Below are positions 56,556 through 64,000 of a stretch of DNA of 64,000 nucleotides, piece by piece. Below the pieces are notes generated by a model, which saw nothing but the letters and a program-made list of their open reading frames with translations, was not told the origin of the DNA and searched no databases. Each line of letters opens with the position of its first letter. Within the stretch, counting starts at the first letter, position 1. The translations under genes and the position numbers were made by a program. Origin of the DNA: Leptospira ognonensis (GTDB taxonomy: Bacteria; Spirochaetota; Leptospiria; Leptospirales; Leptospiraceae); assembly GCF_004770745.1 (NCBI RefSeq), contig NZ_RQGD01000046.1, positions 310,001 through 374,000 on the forward strand. Direction: 5' to 3'.

Positions 56556-57179
56556 CTATTTCTTCCTTCGTCTTCTTGCGCGGATCCCACCAACAAAGAT
56601 AAGGCGAAGCTGCTTGACTGTTTTGATTTCGATCCTTCTATGTTCTCGATTGTCATTTAAATCCACATCCAGGTATTCGCCTGCCATATGAAAAGCATTG
56701 GCAACGATCATCTCTGCAACAAACTCAATTTCGGAAAACGGGATGGATTTCGGCATCCGCATATCAGCCGCTAATTCCGATGCGATAAAGGCCATTTCAT
56801 TACGGATTGCGTGCCTGATTCTGCGATTTCCTCCCGTTCTCTCTCGCGAGATAAAACGAAACAATAGGCGATTTTTATTCACATAGTCAAAGTAAAGATC
56901 CAGAGATTCTTTGAGAGCGGCCCTATAGGCACCACTTTTTCTAGCCTCTCTGAGTATGGTTCTAAGTTTTTGACCGAGTTCGTCTACCACAGCTAGGCCA
57001 AGCTCTTCCATGTTTTTAAAATGTCGGTAGAAGGCAGCTGGAACGATTCCCGCCTCTCCTGCGACTTCGCGCAGACTTAACTCGCCAAGTCCCTTCACTT
57101 CCCCCATCAATTTTAGCGCTGATTGGATCAAAGTGGATCTTGTTTTGAGTTTTTGTAAGTATCGTTGGTTGAGCTTCAT
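56556..57179 (-). CDS. TetR-family regulator, FabR/DesT-like
   Basis: 207 residues. N-terminal helix-turn-helix LSLREVAGEAGIVPAAFYRHF (about 34-54, of which the recognition helix is VPAAFYRHF), very like FabR and DesT, repressors of unsaturated-fatty-acid genes. The central ligand domain has SLDLYFDYVNKNRLLFRF and ISRERTGGNRR. The tail is basic. Divergent from the ferredoxin reductase and desaturase genes, which is the DesT-desCB arrangement of Pseudomonas. Two palindromes lie between. Confidence 0.85.
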   Translation of the reverse strand: MKLNQRYLQKLKTRSTLIQSALKLMGEVKGLGELSLREVAGEAGIVPAAFYRHFKNMEELGLAVVDELGQKLRTILREARKSGAYRAALKESLDLYFDYVNKNRLLFRFISRERTGGNRRIRHAIRNEMAFIASELAADMRMPKSIPFSEIEFVAEMIVANAFHMAGEYLDVDLNDNREHRRIEIKTVKQLRLIFVGGIRARRRRKK

Positions 57180-57188
57180 CTGAATCTA

Positions 57189-57206
57189 AGTAAACGATTG
57201 TTCACT
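57189..57206. promoter_or_regulatory. Putative DesT/FabR-type operator 1
   Basis: AGTAAACGATTGTTCACT is an 18-base palindrome with four mismatched positions. It lies 9 bases upstream of the TetR start. It closely resembles the DesT/FabR operator pattern AGTGAAC-N4-GTTNACT known from Pseudomonas. It likely mediates autoregulation. Confidence 0.65.
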
Positions 57207-57244
57207 TTTTTTTTCAGGCAAGGAGAAAAAGTAAGATTTTCGGT

Positions 57245-57291
57245 TTGACATATTTAACGGTGTATGGTAACTCTGTGAACAGTTGTTTACC
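57245..57291 (+). promoter_or_regulatory. Desaturase operon promoter with DesT/FabR-type operator 2
   Basis: TTGACA (57245-57250) is followed after 17 bases by a weak -10 (TAACTC, 57268-57273). TGTGAACAGTTGTTTACC (57274-57291) is the second palindrome, sharing the GTNAAC-x-x-TTGTT(C/T)AC core with operator 1. Placed right after the -10, bound repressor would block initiation. ATG of the first gene is 17 bases further on. Confidence 0.6.
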
Positions 57292-57307
57292 AAGAAGAGG
57301 CGAAAAT

Positions 57308-58393
57308 ATGAAAACATTACCATTTATCTACAACCAACCCAAGGAGTTTTTGGCATCCTTACAGCCGAAAGAGTGGGCAGACTTCATTCTAGGCGAGATT
57401 AACCCGTTATTCTCGCTCACAGCGACCAAGGCGAGGGTCATTGGGATTCGTAACGAATCCTTAGATTCGAAAACACTTGTTCTCAAAACAAACAGAAATT
57501 GGAAGGGTTTTCAGGCCGGTCAGCATGTTCCGGTCACGATCGAGATCGCAGGACGCCGTGTGACACGATTTTATTCTCTCTCCTCGGCTCCTGGGGACAA
57601 AAACCCAACCATCACTGTGAAAAAACAAAATGGTGGCCTAGTATCCCATTTTATCAACGAAAGGGTACAAGTCGGCGACATCCTCGAACTTGGCGCAGCC
57701 CAAGGCGACTTTGTCCTTTCAAAAGAAATTCCAAATAAAATTCTCATGATTGCTGGTGGAAGTGGTATCACTCCGATCCATTCCATTCTTCAGGACCTAA
57801 GCAAACGAGATTATAAAGGCCAAGTGAAACTTCTTTATTTCTCTCGATTTAGAGAAGATATCATTTTCTATGATTCTTTTGCGAAACTGGAAGCTGAAAA
57901 CCCATGGCTCGAAATAAAACACGTCTTAACTGACGTGAAAGCAGAAGGATTTGATTTTGGATTTTTAACGAACGAAATGTTACATAGTTTCGTGCCGGAC
58001 TTGACCGATCGACTTGTATATCTTTGTGGTCCTGCTCCTTTACAGGGGCCAGCTAAGTTTATGCTAGGTGATGTAAAGATTATATCGGAACTTTTCCTTT
58101 TACCAAACCAAGTGAACTTTTCAACTTCATCCAAAGGACCAAAAGAAGTCGTTCTACTTCAGTCCCACCGAACGATTTTACTCAAGGGAGAAAAGTCGAT
58201 TCTGGATGAGCTTGAAGATAATGGCATTTACGCACCAAGCGGATGTAAAATGGGGATTTGCCACACATGTGTCTGCAAAAAGGTAAGTGGTTCTGTTACA
58301 AACTTAATGAATCAAACTGTCTCCGGTGAGGGAGAAGAGAACATTCAGATTTGTGTAAGCCGAGCAGAAGCTAGACTTGAATTAGATTTATAG
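57308..58393 (+). CDS. Ferredoxin reductase with C-terminal 2Fe-2S domain (desaturase electron donor)
   Basis: 361 residues from ATG 57308 (AGAGG upstream); an apparent earlier start at 57245 is just the -35 region. FAD-binding RFYSLSSAP and NAD-binding GGSGITPIHSIL are followed by a plant-type ferredoxin domain with SGCKMGICHTCVCKKVSG. This layout matches DesB-type reductases that feed electrons from NAD(P)H to an acyl-CoA or acyl-lipid desaturase. The desaturase follows after 26 bases. Confidence 0.92.
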   Translation: MKTLPFIYNQPKEFLASLQPKEWADFILGEINPLFSLTATKARVIGIRNESLDSKTLVLKTNRNWKGFQAGQHVPVTIEIAGRRVTRFYSLSSAPGDKNPTITVKKQNGGLVSHFINERVQVGDILELGAAQGDFVLSKEIPNKILMIAGGSGITPIHSILQDLSKRDYKGQVKLLYFSRFREDIIFYDSFAKLEAENPWLEIKHVLTDVKAEGFDFGFLTNEMLHSFVPDLTDRLVYLCGPAPLQGPAKFMLGDVKIISELFLLPNQVNFSTSSKGPKEVVLLQSHRTILLKGEKSILDELEDNGIYAPSGCKMGICHTCVCKKVSGSVTNLMNQTVSGEGEENIQICVSRAEARLELDL

Positions 58394-58419
58394 AAAACAA
58401 ATAGGATAGGTAAAATAAA

Positions 58420-59592
58420 ATGAAAACTTTAAGCAGAAATTTATCAACAGAAGAGATGGAAGCATTCGGACAAGAATTGGAAACAATTCGAACAGATGTT
58501 ATGGCAAAAGTAGGAAAGGAAGATGCCGATCATATCAGAAGGGTATACAAAACCTATCGATATACAGAAATATTAGGAAGGGGTTTGATCCACTTTAGCT
58601 TTGAACCAATCACCTTTGCTCTGGGAACTGGGCTCCTTGCCATTTCCAAGATATTAAATAACATGGAAATTGGTCATAATGTAATGCATGGTCAGTATGA
58701 TTGGATGAATGACCCTCGTTTTAACTCACGAACTTTCGAGTGGGATATCGTTTCTGATTCGAAACAATGGAAATTCTATCATAATTATATGCACCATACA
58801 TTTACAAATGTTGTGGGAAAGGATCATGATTATGGATATAATTTCACTCGACTCACAGAAGAGCAAACTTGGAAGCCGGTTCACCTAACTCAGTTGTTTT
58901 CGAATTTATTTTTGATGTTTAACTTTCAGTGGGGTGTGGGTGGCCATGGTCCGAAAGTAGAGTATTTGGAAAAACCAAAGAAACAAAGAACAAAACGATC
59001 TTATAAAGATTATAGAAATGTTTGGTTTAAAAAAATTGAACTTCAGCTTGTGAAGGATTATCTGTTTTTCCCGCTTCTTGCTGGATTAAATTTTCCAAAA
59101 GTCGTACTTGGAAATTTACTTGCAAATATGATCCGAAACGTTTGGACCTATGCAGTGATTTTCTGTGGACATTTCACTGAAAACACGGAGACCTTTACTC
59201 CAGAAGAGATCAAAAATGAAACAAAAGCACAATGGTATTTGAGACAACTGAAAGGGAGTTCAAATTTAACAGGCGGCAAATTGTTCTATGTTATGACTGG
59301 CCACTTGAGCCACCAGATTGAGCACCATATGTTTCCAGATGTTCCTGCAAAGCGTTACCAAGAAATCGCTCCTAGATTGCAAGAGTTATGCGCGAAGTAT
59401 GGACAACATTATAATGCAGCTGGATTTGTGAAACAATTTGCATCAGTTTGGAAAAGGATATTTGCCTACTCGATGCCAGATCAGTATGCACTAAAAATCA
59501 TGGAGTCTAGAAATACAAAAGCTCGCAAAACGGGAGTTTCCCAAGCTCCAGAAGTTATGGAAATCGAGGCAAAAGATTTGGTGACTGCTTAG
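58420..59592 (+). CDS. Membrane fatty-acid desaturase
   Basis: 390 residues. Three histidine boxes: HNVMHGQYDW (about 86-95), HNYMHHTF (about 124-131) and HQIEHHMFPD (about 299-308), plus further His in HFTENTE. Membrane helices are few but paired. It inserts a double bond using the electrons of the preceding reductase, and so sets membrane fluidity. Repressed, by inference, by the FabR/DesT-like protein. Confidence 0.92.
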   Translation: MKTLSRNLSTEEMEAFGQELETIRTDVMAKVGKEDADHIRRVYKTYRYTEILGRGLIHFSFEPITFALGTGLLAISKILNNMEIGHNVMHGQYDWMNDPRFNSRTFEWDIVSDSKQWKFYHNYMHHTFTNVVGKDHDYGYNFTRLTEEQTWKPVHLTQLFSNLFLMFNFQWGVGGHGPKVEYLEKPKKQRTKRSYKDYRNVWFKKIELQLVKDYLFFPLLAGLNFPKVVLGNLLANMIRNVWTYAVIFCGHFTENTETFTPEEIKNETKAQWYLRQLKGSSNLTGGKLFYVMTGHLSHQIEHHMFPDVPAKRYQEIAPRLQELCAKYGQHYNAAGFVKQFASVWKRIFAYSMPDQYALKIMESRNTKARKTGVSQAPEVMEIEAKDLVTA

Positions 59593-59622
59593 TATTTTTA
59601 AAAGAGATTTGAAGTAGAATGG

Positions 59623-59660
59623 AAACGCCATGGATGTTTAAATCCTTGGCGTTTTTTTTT
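59623..59660 (+). terminator. Rho-independent terminator after the desaturase gene
   Basis: AACGCCA-T-GGAT (59624-59635) pairs with ATCC-T-TGGCGTT (59642-59653) around a short GTTTAA loop and is followed directly by a run of T to 59660. It ends the reductase-desaturase transcript 31 bases after the stop. Confidence 0.85.
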
Positions 59661-59661
59661 A

Positions 59662-59934
59662 TTATTTATTCGTTTTGATGTTTTTGTTTTGGTTCCCATT
59701 CGCATCATAACATTTAGGTCCTGTACAAGAGCCAGAATTGCCCGTCGTAAGCCCACAGTCTGAACCATTTACCTTTTTACAAACTTCGCCGGCCTTTTTT
59801 CGATCTGCATTGGAATCACCCTCAACGCAGACTTTGATTTCTGCATCGCGGAAGCCATAACATTTCGCACTGAGGGACGAGGTAGTAAATATCGTTGCAA
59901 ATAAAAGTATCAAAGAGATGGTGAGTTTGTTCAT
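59662..59934 (-). CDS. Secreted six-Cys small protein
   Basis: 90 residues with a signal peptide (L-T-I-S-L-I-L-L-F-A-T-I-F, cleavage near S-L-S-A). The mature ~67 residues hold six Cys at 25, 36, 52, 60, 70 and 75, a spacing that suggests three disulfides, then a Gln/Asn/Lys tail. No family recognised. It is isolated between the desaturase terminator and the divergent creB. Confidence 0.6.
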   Translation of the reverse strand: MNKLTISLILLFATIFTTSSLSAKCYGFRDAEIKVCVEGDSNADRKKAGEVCKKVNGSDCGLTTGNSGSCTGPKCYDANGNQNKNIKTNK

Positions 59935-60058
59935 GAAAGGATCCTTATCTTTATTTTGAGACAGAATTTCCTATAACGAAGATTCATTCTAGCAAAAAAA
60001 TGAAACAGCCAAAAAATAAGTTCACTCTGTTCCTTTCAAATTTGCTTGTAAGGTGATC

Positions 60059-60736
60059 ATGTCTTCTATCTTAAAAATTCTAATCATTGAGGATGAGCCT
60101 GGAATACTTTCTGCTCTCGAAATTTCATTGAGAGGCGAAGGTTTTGCTACTGTAAGTGCGATGACGGGCGAAGATGGACTTAAACATATGTCGGATGAAA
60201 TACACTTAGTTTTACTTGACATTGGTTTACCTGATAAGAGTGGATTTGACGTTCTAAAAGAAATTCGTAAGAATTTTTCCGTCCCTGTACTTATGCTGAC
60301 AGCAAGAGATTCTGAAATTGATAAAGTCTTGGGGCTGGAGTTAGGTGCTGATGATTATGTAGTCAAACCATTTAGTCCGAGAGAACTGGTGGCGAGAATC
60401 CGAGCCATCACCCGAAGAACGAATGCGATACCTTTATCCAAGAAACCGATTTTATTTATCCATCAGGAAAAAAAGTTAATCTACTTTAAGGAGAAGCTTA
60501 TGGCTCTTTCTCCGTATGAATTCCGAACTCTTTCTCTATTTTTAAAATATCCAGGGCGAATTTTTACTCGGGAAGAAATTATGGACAGTGTTTGGACAGA
60601 ACCAGAAGATAGTTTTGATCGTGCCGTAGATACCGTGATCAAGAATATTAGAAATCGTATGAAAGAAATTGACCCGAAAGCAGATCTCATCGAAACGAGA
60701 AGAGGGCAAGGTTATGGCATAAAGGAAAGTATATGA
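60059..60736 (+). CDS. creB: Response regulator CreB-like
   Basis: 225 residues from ATG 60059; GTG 60053 would add two. Receiver domain with EDEPG, phospho-acceptor Asp in LVLLDIGLPDKSGFD (about residue 50) and KPFSPRELVARI (Lys about 103). OmpR-type winged helix follows (LSPYEFRTLSLFLKYPGRIFTRE, in part; MDSVW; RGQGYG). MDSVW, FDRAVDTVIKNIR and the following creC/creD order match CreB. It binds DNA direct repeats when phosphorylated. ATG of creC overlaps its stop. Confidence 0.88.
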   Translation: MSSILKILIIEDEPGILSALEISLRGEGFATVSAMTGEDGLKHMSDEIHLVLLDIGLPDKSGFDVLKEIRKNFSVPVLMLTARDSEIDKVLGLELGADDYVVKPFSPRELVARIRAITRRTNAIPLSKKPILFIHQEKKLIYFKEKLMALSPYEFRTLSLFLKYPGRIFTREEIMDSVWTEPEDSFDRAVDTVIKNIRNRMKEIDPKADLIETRRGQGYGIKESI

Positions 60737-62171
60737 ATCTTTGGATCCGCATCATTCTTAGTTTTTTTTTATCCTAGGACTTGGTTTTTACTATCTTATA
60801 GATAAAACGGAGGACTCTATTCGGCCACGTTATATGGAAACCGTTGAAGAGTCCTTAAATGATACAGCTCACATTCTCTCTGCGAGTATAGAAGAAAATT
60901 TGCCGGATGAAAAACCTACCACGAGTATCCTAAAAAAAATTGCTTCTTCCATCCTATCTCCGATTTTCAAAAATGCAAAGGCTCGCAATTTTGAAGCGAA
61001 AATTTATAGCCTGACGAAGACGGAAACCGACATACAAGCATATGTCACAGATCATAACGGACTAGTGATTTTCGATTCGGAGGGTTATAGGGAAGGGCTC
61101 GACTATTCTAAGTTCAATGATGTTTTATTAACTTTAAAAGGAAAGTACGGGGCCAGATCTAGCAAATTGCAAGATGCTTCCGGGGAAGGTGCTCTTTTTG
61201 TTGCAGCTCCGATTTCTTGGAATCAGCAAGTCATCGGTGTGATCACGGTTGTTAAACCAAAAATTAGCGTCGTTCCTTTCATTGAACTTGCTAAGGAAAA
61301 ATTTTGGCGTATCACCTTGGTTGTTGGCTTCAGCATCGCCTTCGTGTTTAGTATCCTTGCTTATCTGATGTTTAGACCGATTGGCAAACTTTCTGTGTAT
61401 GTCGCAGCATTGCGGAACAAATCACGAATTCCATTTCCGAAGATTGGATTAAAAGAACTGGAACTTTTAGGAAAAGAAATAGATAGTCTTGTATCTGCAT
61501 TGGAGGGGAAGGAATATATAGAAAATTACGTGCAAACATTGACTCACGAAATTAAGAGTCCGTTGTCTTCCATAATCGCCTCTTCAGAATTATTGGAAAC
61601 ACATCCCGAGAACAGTAAAATACTATTGGAAAATATTTCAAAAGAAGGGAAACGTATCCAAAGAATCATAGAACAAATGTTATCTCTATCTTCACTTGAA
61701 GGTAAAAAATATTTGCTCAAAAGGGAAGAGGTTGATTTGAATGAAGTTTTAAAAGAGGTGATTTCCTCATTTGATTTAGAATTCCAAACAAAAGGAATCA
61801 AATACCAATTAGCCGGTCCCAAGGCTGTCATTCTTGCAGATCGAGAGTATCTTGGCATTGCCTTTCAAAATCTAATTCGAAATTCCATGGATTTCGCAAA
61901 CTTTGGAGATCGCATTCAAATAAATATCTCAAAGCTCGATGATAGTATTGTTAAAGTGGATGTTTTAGACGAGGGCTCGACAATTCCCGAGTATGCACTT
62001 TCAAGAATTCAAGAGAGATTCTATTCCCTTCCCAGACCGCATACCCATCAGAAAAGCTCAGGGCTCGGACTTAGCATTGTTAAGCAAATTGCAGAACTCC
62101 ACCATGCAGAGCTCCTAGTCCAAAATCGGGAAGGTAATGGAGTGCAAGCCTCGCTCATTTTCAGATCGTAA
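60733..62171 (+). CDS. creC: Sensor histidine kinase CreC-like, out of frame at a T9 run
   Basis: ATG 60733 overlaps the creB stop, but this frame hits TAG 28 bases later after a T9 run (60762-60770). One extra T would join it to the long downstream frame and give SFFFILGLGFYYLIDKTEDS, a first membrane helix continuing into METVEESLNDTA. The downstream frame (ATG 60834, 445 residues) lacks the first helix but has a second helix (VVGFSIAFVFSILAYLMF), phospho-His in TLTHEIKSPLSS, and HATPase motifs (ENISKEGKR, NLIRNSMDFA, YSLPRPHTHQKSSGLGLSIV) close to E. coli CreC. Confidence 0.75.
60762..60770 (+). repeat. T9 homopolymer that breaks the creC frame
   Basis: Nine T after AG. One more T restores a complete CreC N-terminal membrane helix. 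Likely a slippage site or a sequencing indel. Confidence 0.75.
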
Positions 62172-62184
62172 CTTTTTACTCACG

Positions 62185-62200
62185 CTCACACAATCCTCAC
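62185..62200 (+). promoter_or_regulatory. Cre-tag-like direct repeat upstream of creD
   Basis: CTCAC-N6-CTCAC, with the exact spacing of the E. coli CreB site TTCAC-N6-TTCAC. A further CTCAC begins at 62179 and another TTTAC/CTCAC pair lies at 62214-62226. The site is 59 bases before the creD ATG. Use by this CreB is inferred. Confidence 0.55.
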
Positions 62201-62258
62201 ACTCTACACATAATTTACTCACTCACTTCGGCTAGAATGATTTCATGGAGAATTTAAA

Positions 62259-63584
62259 ATGAGTAAATTTCAAACATCGATCAATATACGTCTGATGATT
62301 TTAGGAGGTATGATACTTGCATTTCTCATACCACTCTTAATGATTTCATCACTCATAGAAGAAAGAAGCATTTCAAGAAACGCGGCTGCGGATGAAATGG
62401 GAGACAAATGGGGGAAAAGTCAGATAATAGCTGGTCCCATTTTACAAATTCCATATAACATGCGTATACCAAAATCAGGTTCTGCGAATAGCAAGGATAA
62501 ATGGGATTATGTTACCGAATATGCATATATCCTCCCAGAAGATATTTATTACGATGCAAATCTTAAAACCGAATTGCGAAAGAGAAGTATCTACGAAACG
62601 CCTCTATATGCAGGTCAAATTAAGATTTCTGGAAAATTTCGAGCTATCGATACTTCAGATTTTCCTTCTGAAACGACCTATATTTATTTTGAGGATGCAA
62701 AGGTATTTCTTTCTTTGTCCGATATGCAAGGATTAGGTGGAGAGATGAAATTTAACTGGGGAGGAAAAAATAAAAATCTCCTGCCAGGAACAAGAGCTAG
62801 CTATTTTCCGAACGGATTGCATGCGCTCGTTTCCTTGAATACGGATTCAGGAGAGACCAATTTTAATCTTGTGTTTGACCTAAAGGGTTCCTCAAGTCTC
62901 TATTTTAGTCCCATTGGAAAAAATAGTAAATTTACAATGACAGCAGATTGGAAGGATCCATCGTTTGCTGGAAATATTTTGCCAAAAGAACGTAGCATCA
63001 CCGAGGAAGGATTTTCTGCAGTTTGGGAATCCTCTTACTTTGCACGAAGTTATCCTCAACATATAATGAACATGGATGAAAGCATGTCTCAATTGATTTT
63101 TTCATCTAGCTCAGGAGTTGACTTAGTGTTGGCAGTGGATTATTACCATAAGATTCAAAGAGCCACAAAATACGGCCTTTTGATTCTTGTTACTAGCTTT
63201 GCCATTTTCTTTCTAATGGAGATATTTGGAGGTGTCATCCTTCATCCCATTCAATACCTTCTCATAGGAAGTGCGATGATTCTTTTTTATATTTTGAATC
63301 TTTCTCTATCTGAGCATATTGGCTTTTTACCTGCCTATACAGTCGCATCGCTTGCAGTAACGGGGCTAATTGGTTATTATGCAGCCAGTGTATTAAAGAA
63401 TCAGAAAAAAGGAATGATGACAAGTATCTACTATTTGATACTTTATACATTTCTATATATCATTCTTGCCTCAGAGGAACAGGCGTTACTCCTTGGTTCC
63501 TGTGCACTATTTGCTGCATTGGCAGCGATTATGCATTTCACGCGAAAAATAGATTGGTATCAATTTGGAAAGGAAACTCAATAG
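62259..63584 (+). CDS. creD: Inner-membrane protein CreD-like
   Basis: 441 residues, normal for CreD. N-terminal helix (L-M-I-L-G-G-M-I-L-A-F-L-I-P-L-L-M-I) followed by EERSISRNAAADEMGDKWG, and a large extracytoplasmic domain. The C-terminal five helices include YGLLILVTSFAIFFLMEIF and HPIQYLLIGSAMILFYILNL. In enterobacteria CreD is induced by CreBC and affects envelope permeability and colicin/beta-lactam responses. GGAG precedes the ATG by 8 bases. Confidence 0.92.
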   Translation: MSKFQTSINIRLMILGGMILAFLIPLLMISSLIEERSISRNAAADEMGDKWGKSQIIAGPILQIPYNMRIPKSGSANSKDKWDYVTEYAYILPEDIYYDANLKTELRKRSIYETPLYAGQIKISGKFRAIDTSDFPSETTYIYFEDAKVFLSLSDMQGLGGEMKFNWGGKNKNLLPGTRASYFPNGLHALVSLNTDSGETNFNLVFDLKGSSSLYFSPIGKNSKFTMTADWKDPSFAGNILPKERSITEEGFSAVWESSYFARSYPQHIMNMDESMSQLIFSSSSGVDLVLAVDYYHKIQRATKYGLLILVTSFAIFFLMEIFGGVILHPIQYLLIGSAMILFYILNLSLSEHIGFLPAYTVASLAVTGLIGYYAASVLKNQKKGMMTSIYYLILYTFLYIILASEEQALLLGSCALFAALAAIMHFTRKIDWYQFGKETQ

Positions 63585-63600
63585 TTTTGTGTGAGTAACA

Positions 63601-63643
63601 ATCGAGTCGCTTGTCTGACTTCTCAAATTGCCAAGCGACCGAT
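63601..63643. terminator. Hairpin between creD and the right-edge gene
   Basis: ATCG-A-GTCGCTTG (63601-63613) pairs with CAAGCGAC-CGAT (63632-63643), 12 paired bases with one bulge. It lies between convergent genes. No T-tract. Confidence 0.45.
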
Positions 63644-63681
63644 TCGTATTAAAATTATGTAAAAAAATATGAAACGTAAGA

Positions 63682-64000
63682 TTACTTAACCATCTCCTGC
63701 AATCGAATCAGATTTCCCGTGACTATCGCCAGTGAATCTACATGATATTCTTTACACCAAGCCTGACGAATTGATTTTTTCTCACCTTTCGCACGGTGAG
63801 CAGCTCTTTCCATCAAATAACCTTCGATGAGTCTTGCTGCCGATTCAACCACTTCAAATGCATACTTCTCTCTTACGGGAGTCTCGTTAAATTTTTTCCA
63901 AGTTTCTACAATCTCCTCAAAGGTTTCTCTTAGCTTTTTTAAAGTGGAAGGAGAAGAAAAATCTTTAGATAGATGTTCTAGATAAGCACGAAAAACGCCA
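63682..64000 (-). CDS. Unrecognised protein, C-terminal part (5' end outside window)
   Basis: The minus strand is open from the right edge to TAA at 63684-63682, about 105 residues. The sequence is helical, charged and single-Cys: LRETFEEIVETWKKFNE, ESAARLIEGYLMERAAH, SIRQAWCKEYHVDSL. Balanced composition supports a real gene. Family not recognised; convergent with creD. Confidence 0.6.
   Translation of the reverse strand, partial: GVFRAYLEHLSKDFSSPSTLKKLRETFEEIVETWKKFNETPVREKYAFEVVESAARLIEGYLMERAAHRAKGEKKSIRQAWCKEYHVDSLAIVTGNLIRLQEMVK

Noticed and set aside
57245..57307. N-terminal extension of the ferredoxin reductase
   Set aside because: The apparent TTG start is the -35 TTGACA; ATG 57308 has a ribosome site and the usual N-terminus.
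60053..60058. GTG start two codons upstream of creB ATG
   Set aside because: ATG 60059 sits at a normal spacing from AAGG and at the family's expected N-terminus, though the GTG cannot be excluded.
1..64000. CRISPR arrays, transposases, tRNA and rRNA genes
   Set aside because: None seen: no regular spacer-repeat pattern, no DDE transposase motif, and no cloverleaf or rRNA core sequence by eye.

Overview
The window looks like a chromosomal segment of a Leptospira-type spirochaete, most likely a free-living (saprophytic-clade) member. This is inferred from the AT-rich composition (about 40% G+C by eye), the many lipoproteins with loose spirochaetal lipoboxes, small Cys-rich lipoproteins, a SpoIIE-type phosphatase fused to TPRs, and a heme-uptake locus of the HmuRSTUV/HmuY kind. 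No database search was possible, so the genus is an inference. No rRNA, tRNA, CRISPR array, insertion sequence or prophage was seen, and gene density is high throughout.

Layout. 1-2935: end of the division cluster (ftsQ-ftsA-ftsZ). 2944-8252: LpoB-like and COG3014-like lipoproteins, two small exported or membrane proteins with overlapping divergent starts, nadA, ispF and a small secreted protein. 8304-17492: a colinear block of SpoIIE phosphatase, AttH/CrtC-like protein, a complete Yej/Opp-type peptide importer without a substrate-binding protein, and an AsmA-like protein. 17502-19854: membrane-anchored MutS-like ATPase and two small unknown genes. 19926-27073: acyl-CoA synthetase, enoyl-CoA hydratase, the ArsS radical-SAM pair, a TatT/TPR-like protein, an acyltransferase, a DUF1858 protein and a PTPS/QueD-like protein. 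27119-34611: divergent heme locus, hmuTUV-hemS on minus and lipoprotein-HmuY-like-HmuR on plus, around a shared control region with a Fur-like palindrome. 34675-38432: exported glycine/histidine-rich protein, Cys-rich lipoprotein, hybrid histidine kinase, and a lipoprotein with a C-terminal membrane helix.

38429-48761 is a surface-glycan region. Its core (41762-48761) is seven overlapping or abutting genes: a GT-C membrane protein fused to a phosphoribulokinase/uridine-kinase-like domain, a HAD phosphatase, a class II aldolase, an internally duplicated nucleotidyltransferase, GtrA, a GT2 glycosyltransferase and a mini-GDPD. Together they look like a self-contained pathway that makes and transfers an unusual activated sugar or polyol, and they are the best candidate for an undescribed system here. 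48889-56505: a small secreted protein and an RND efflux operon with two adjacent adaptor genes. 56556-59592: a FabR/DesT-like repressor divergent from a ferredoxin-reductase and fatty-acid-desaturase pair, with two near-identical palindromes between them. 60059-63584: a CreB-CreC-CreD system in which creC is out of frame by one base in a T9 run and creD is preceded by a cre-tag-like repeat. The right edge holds the 3' end of an unrecognised gene.
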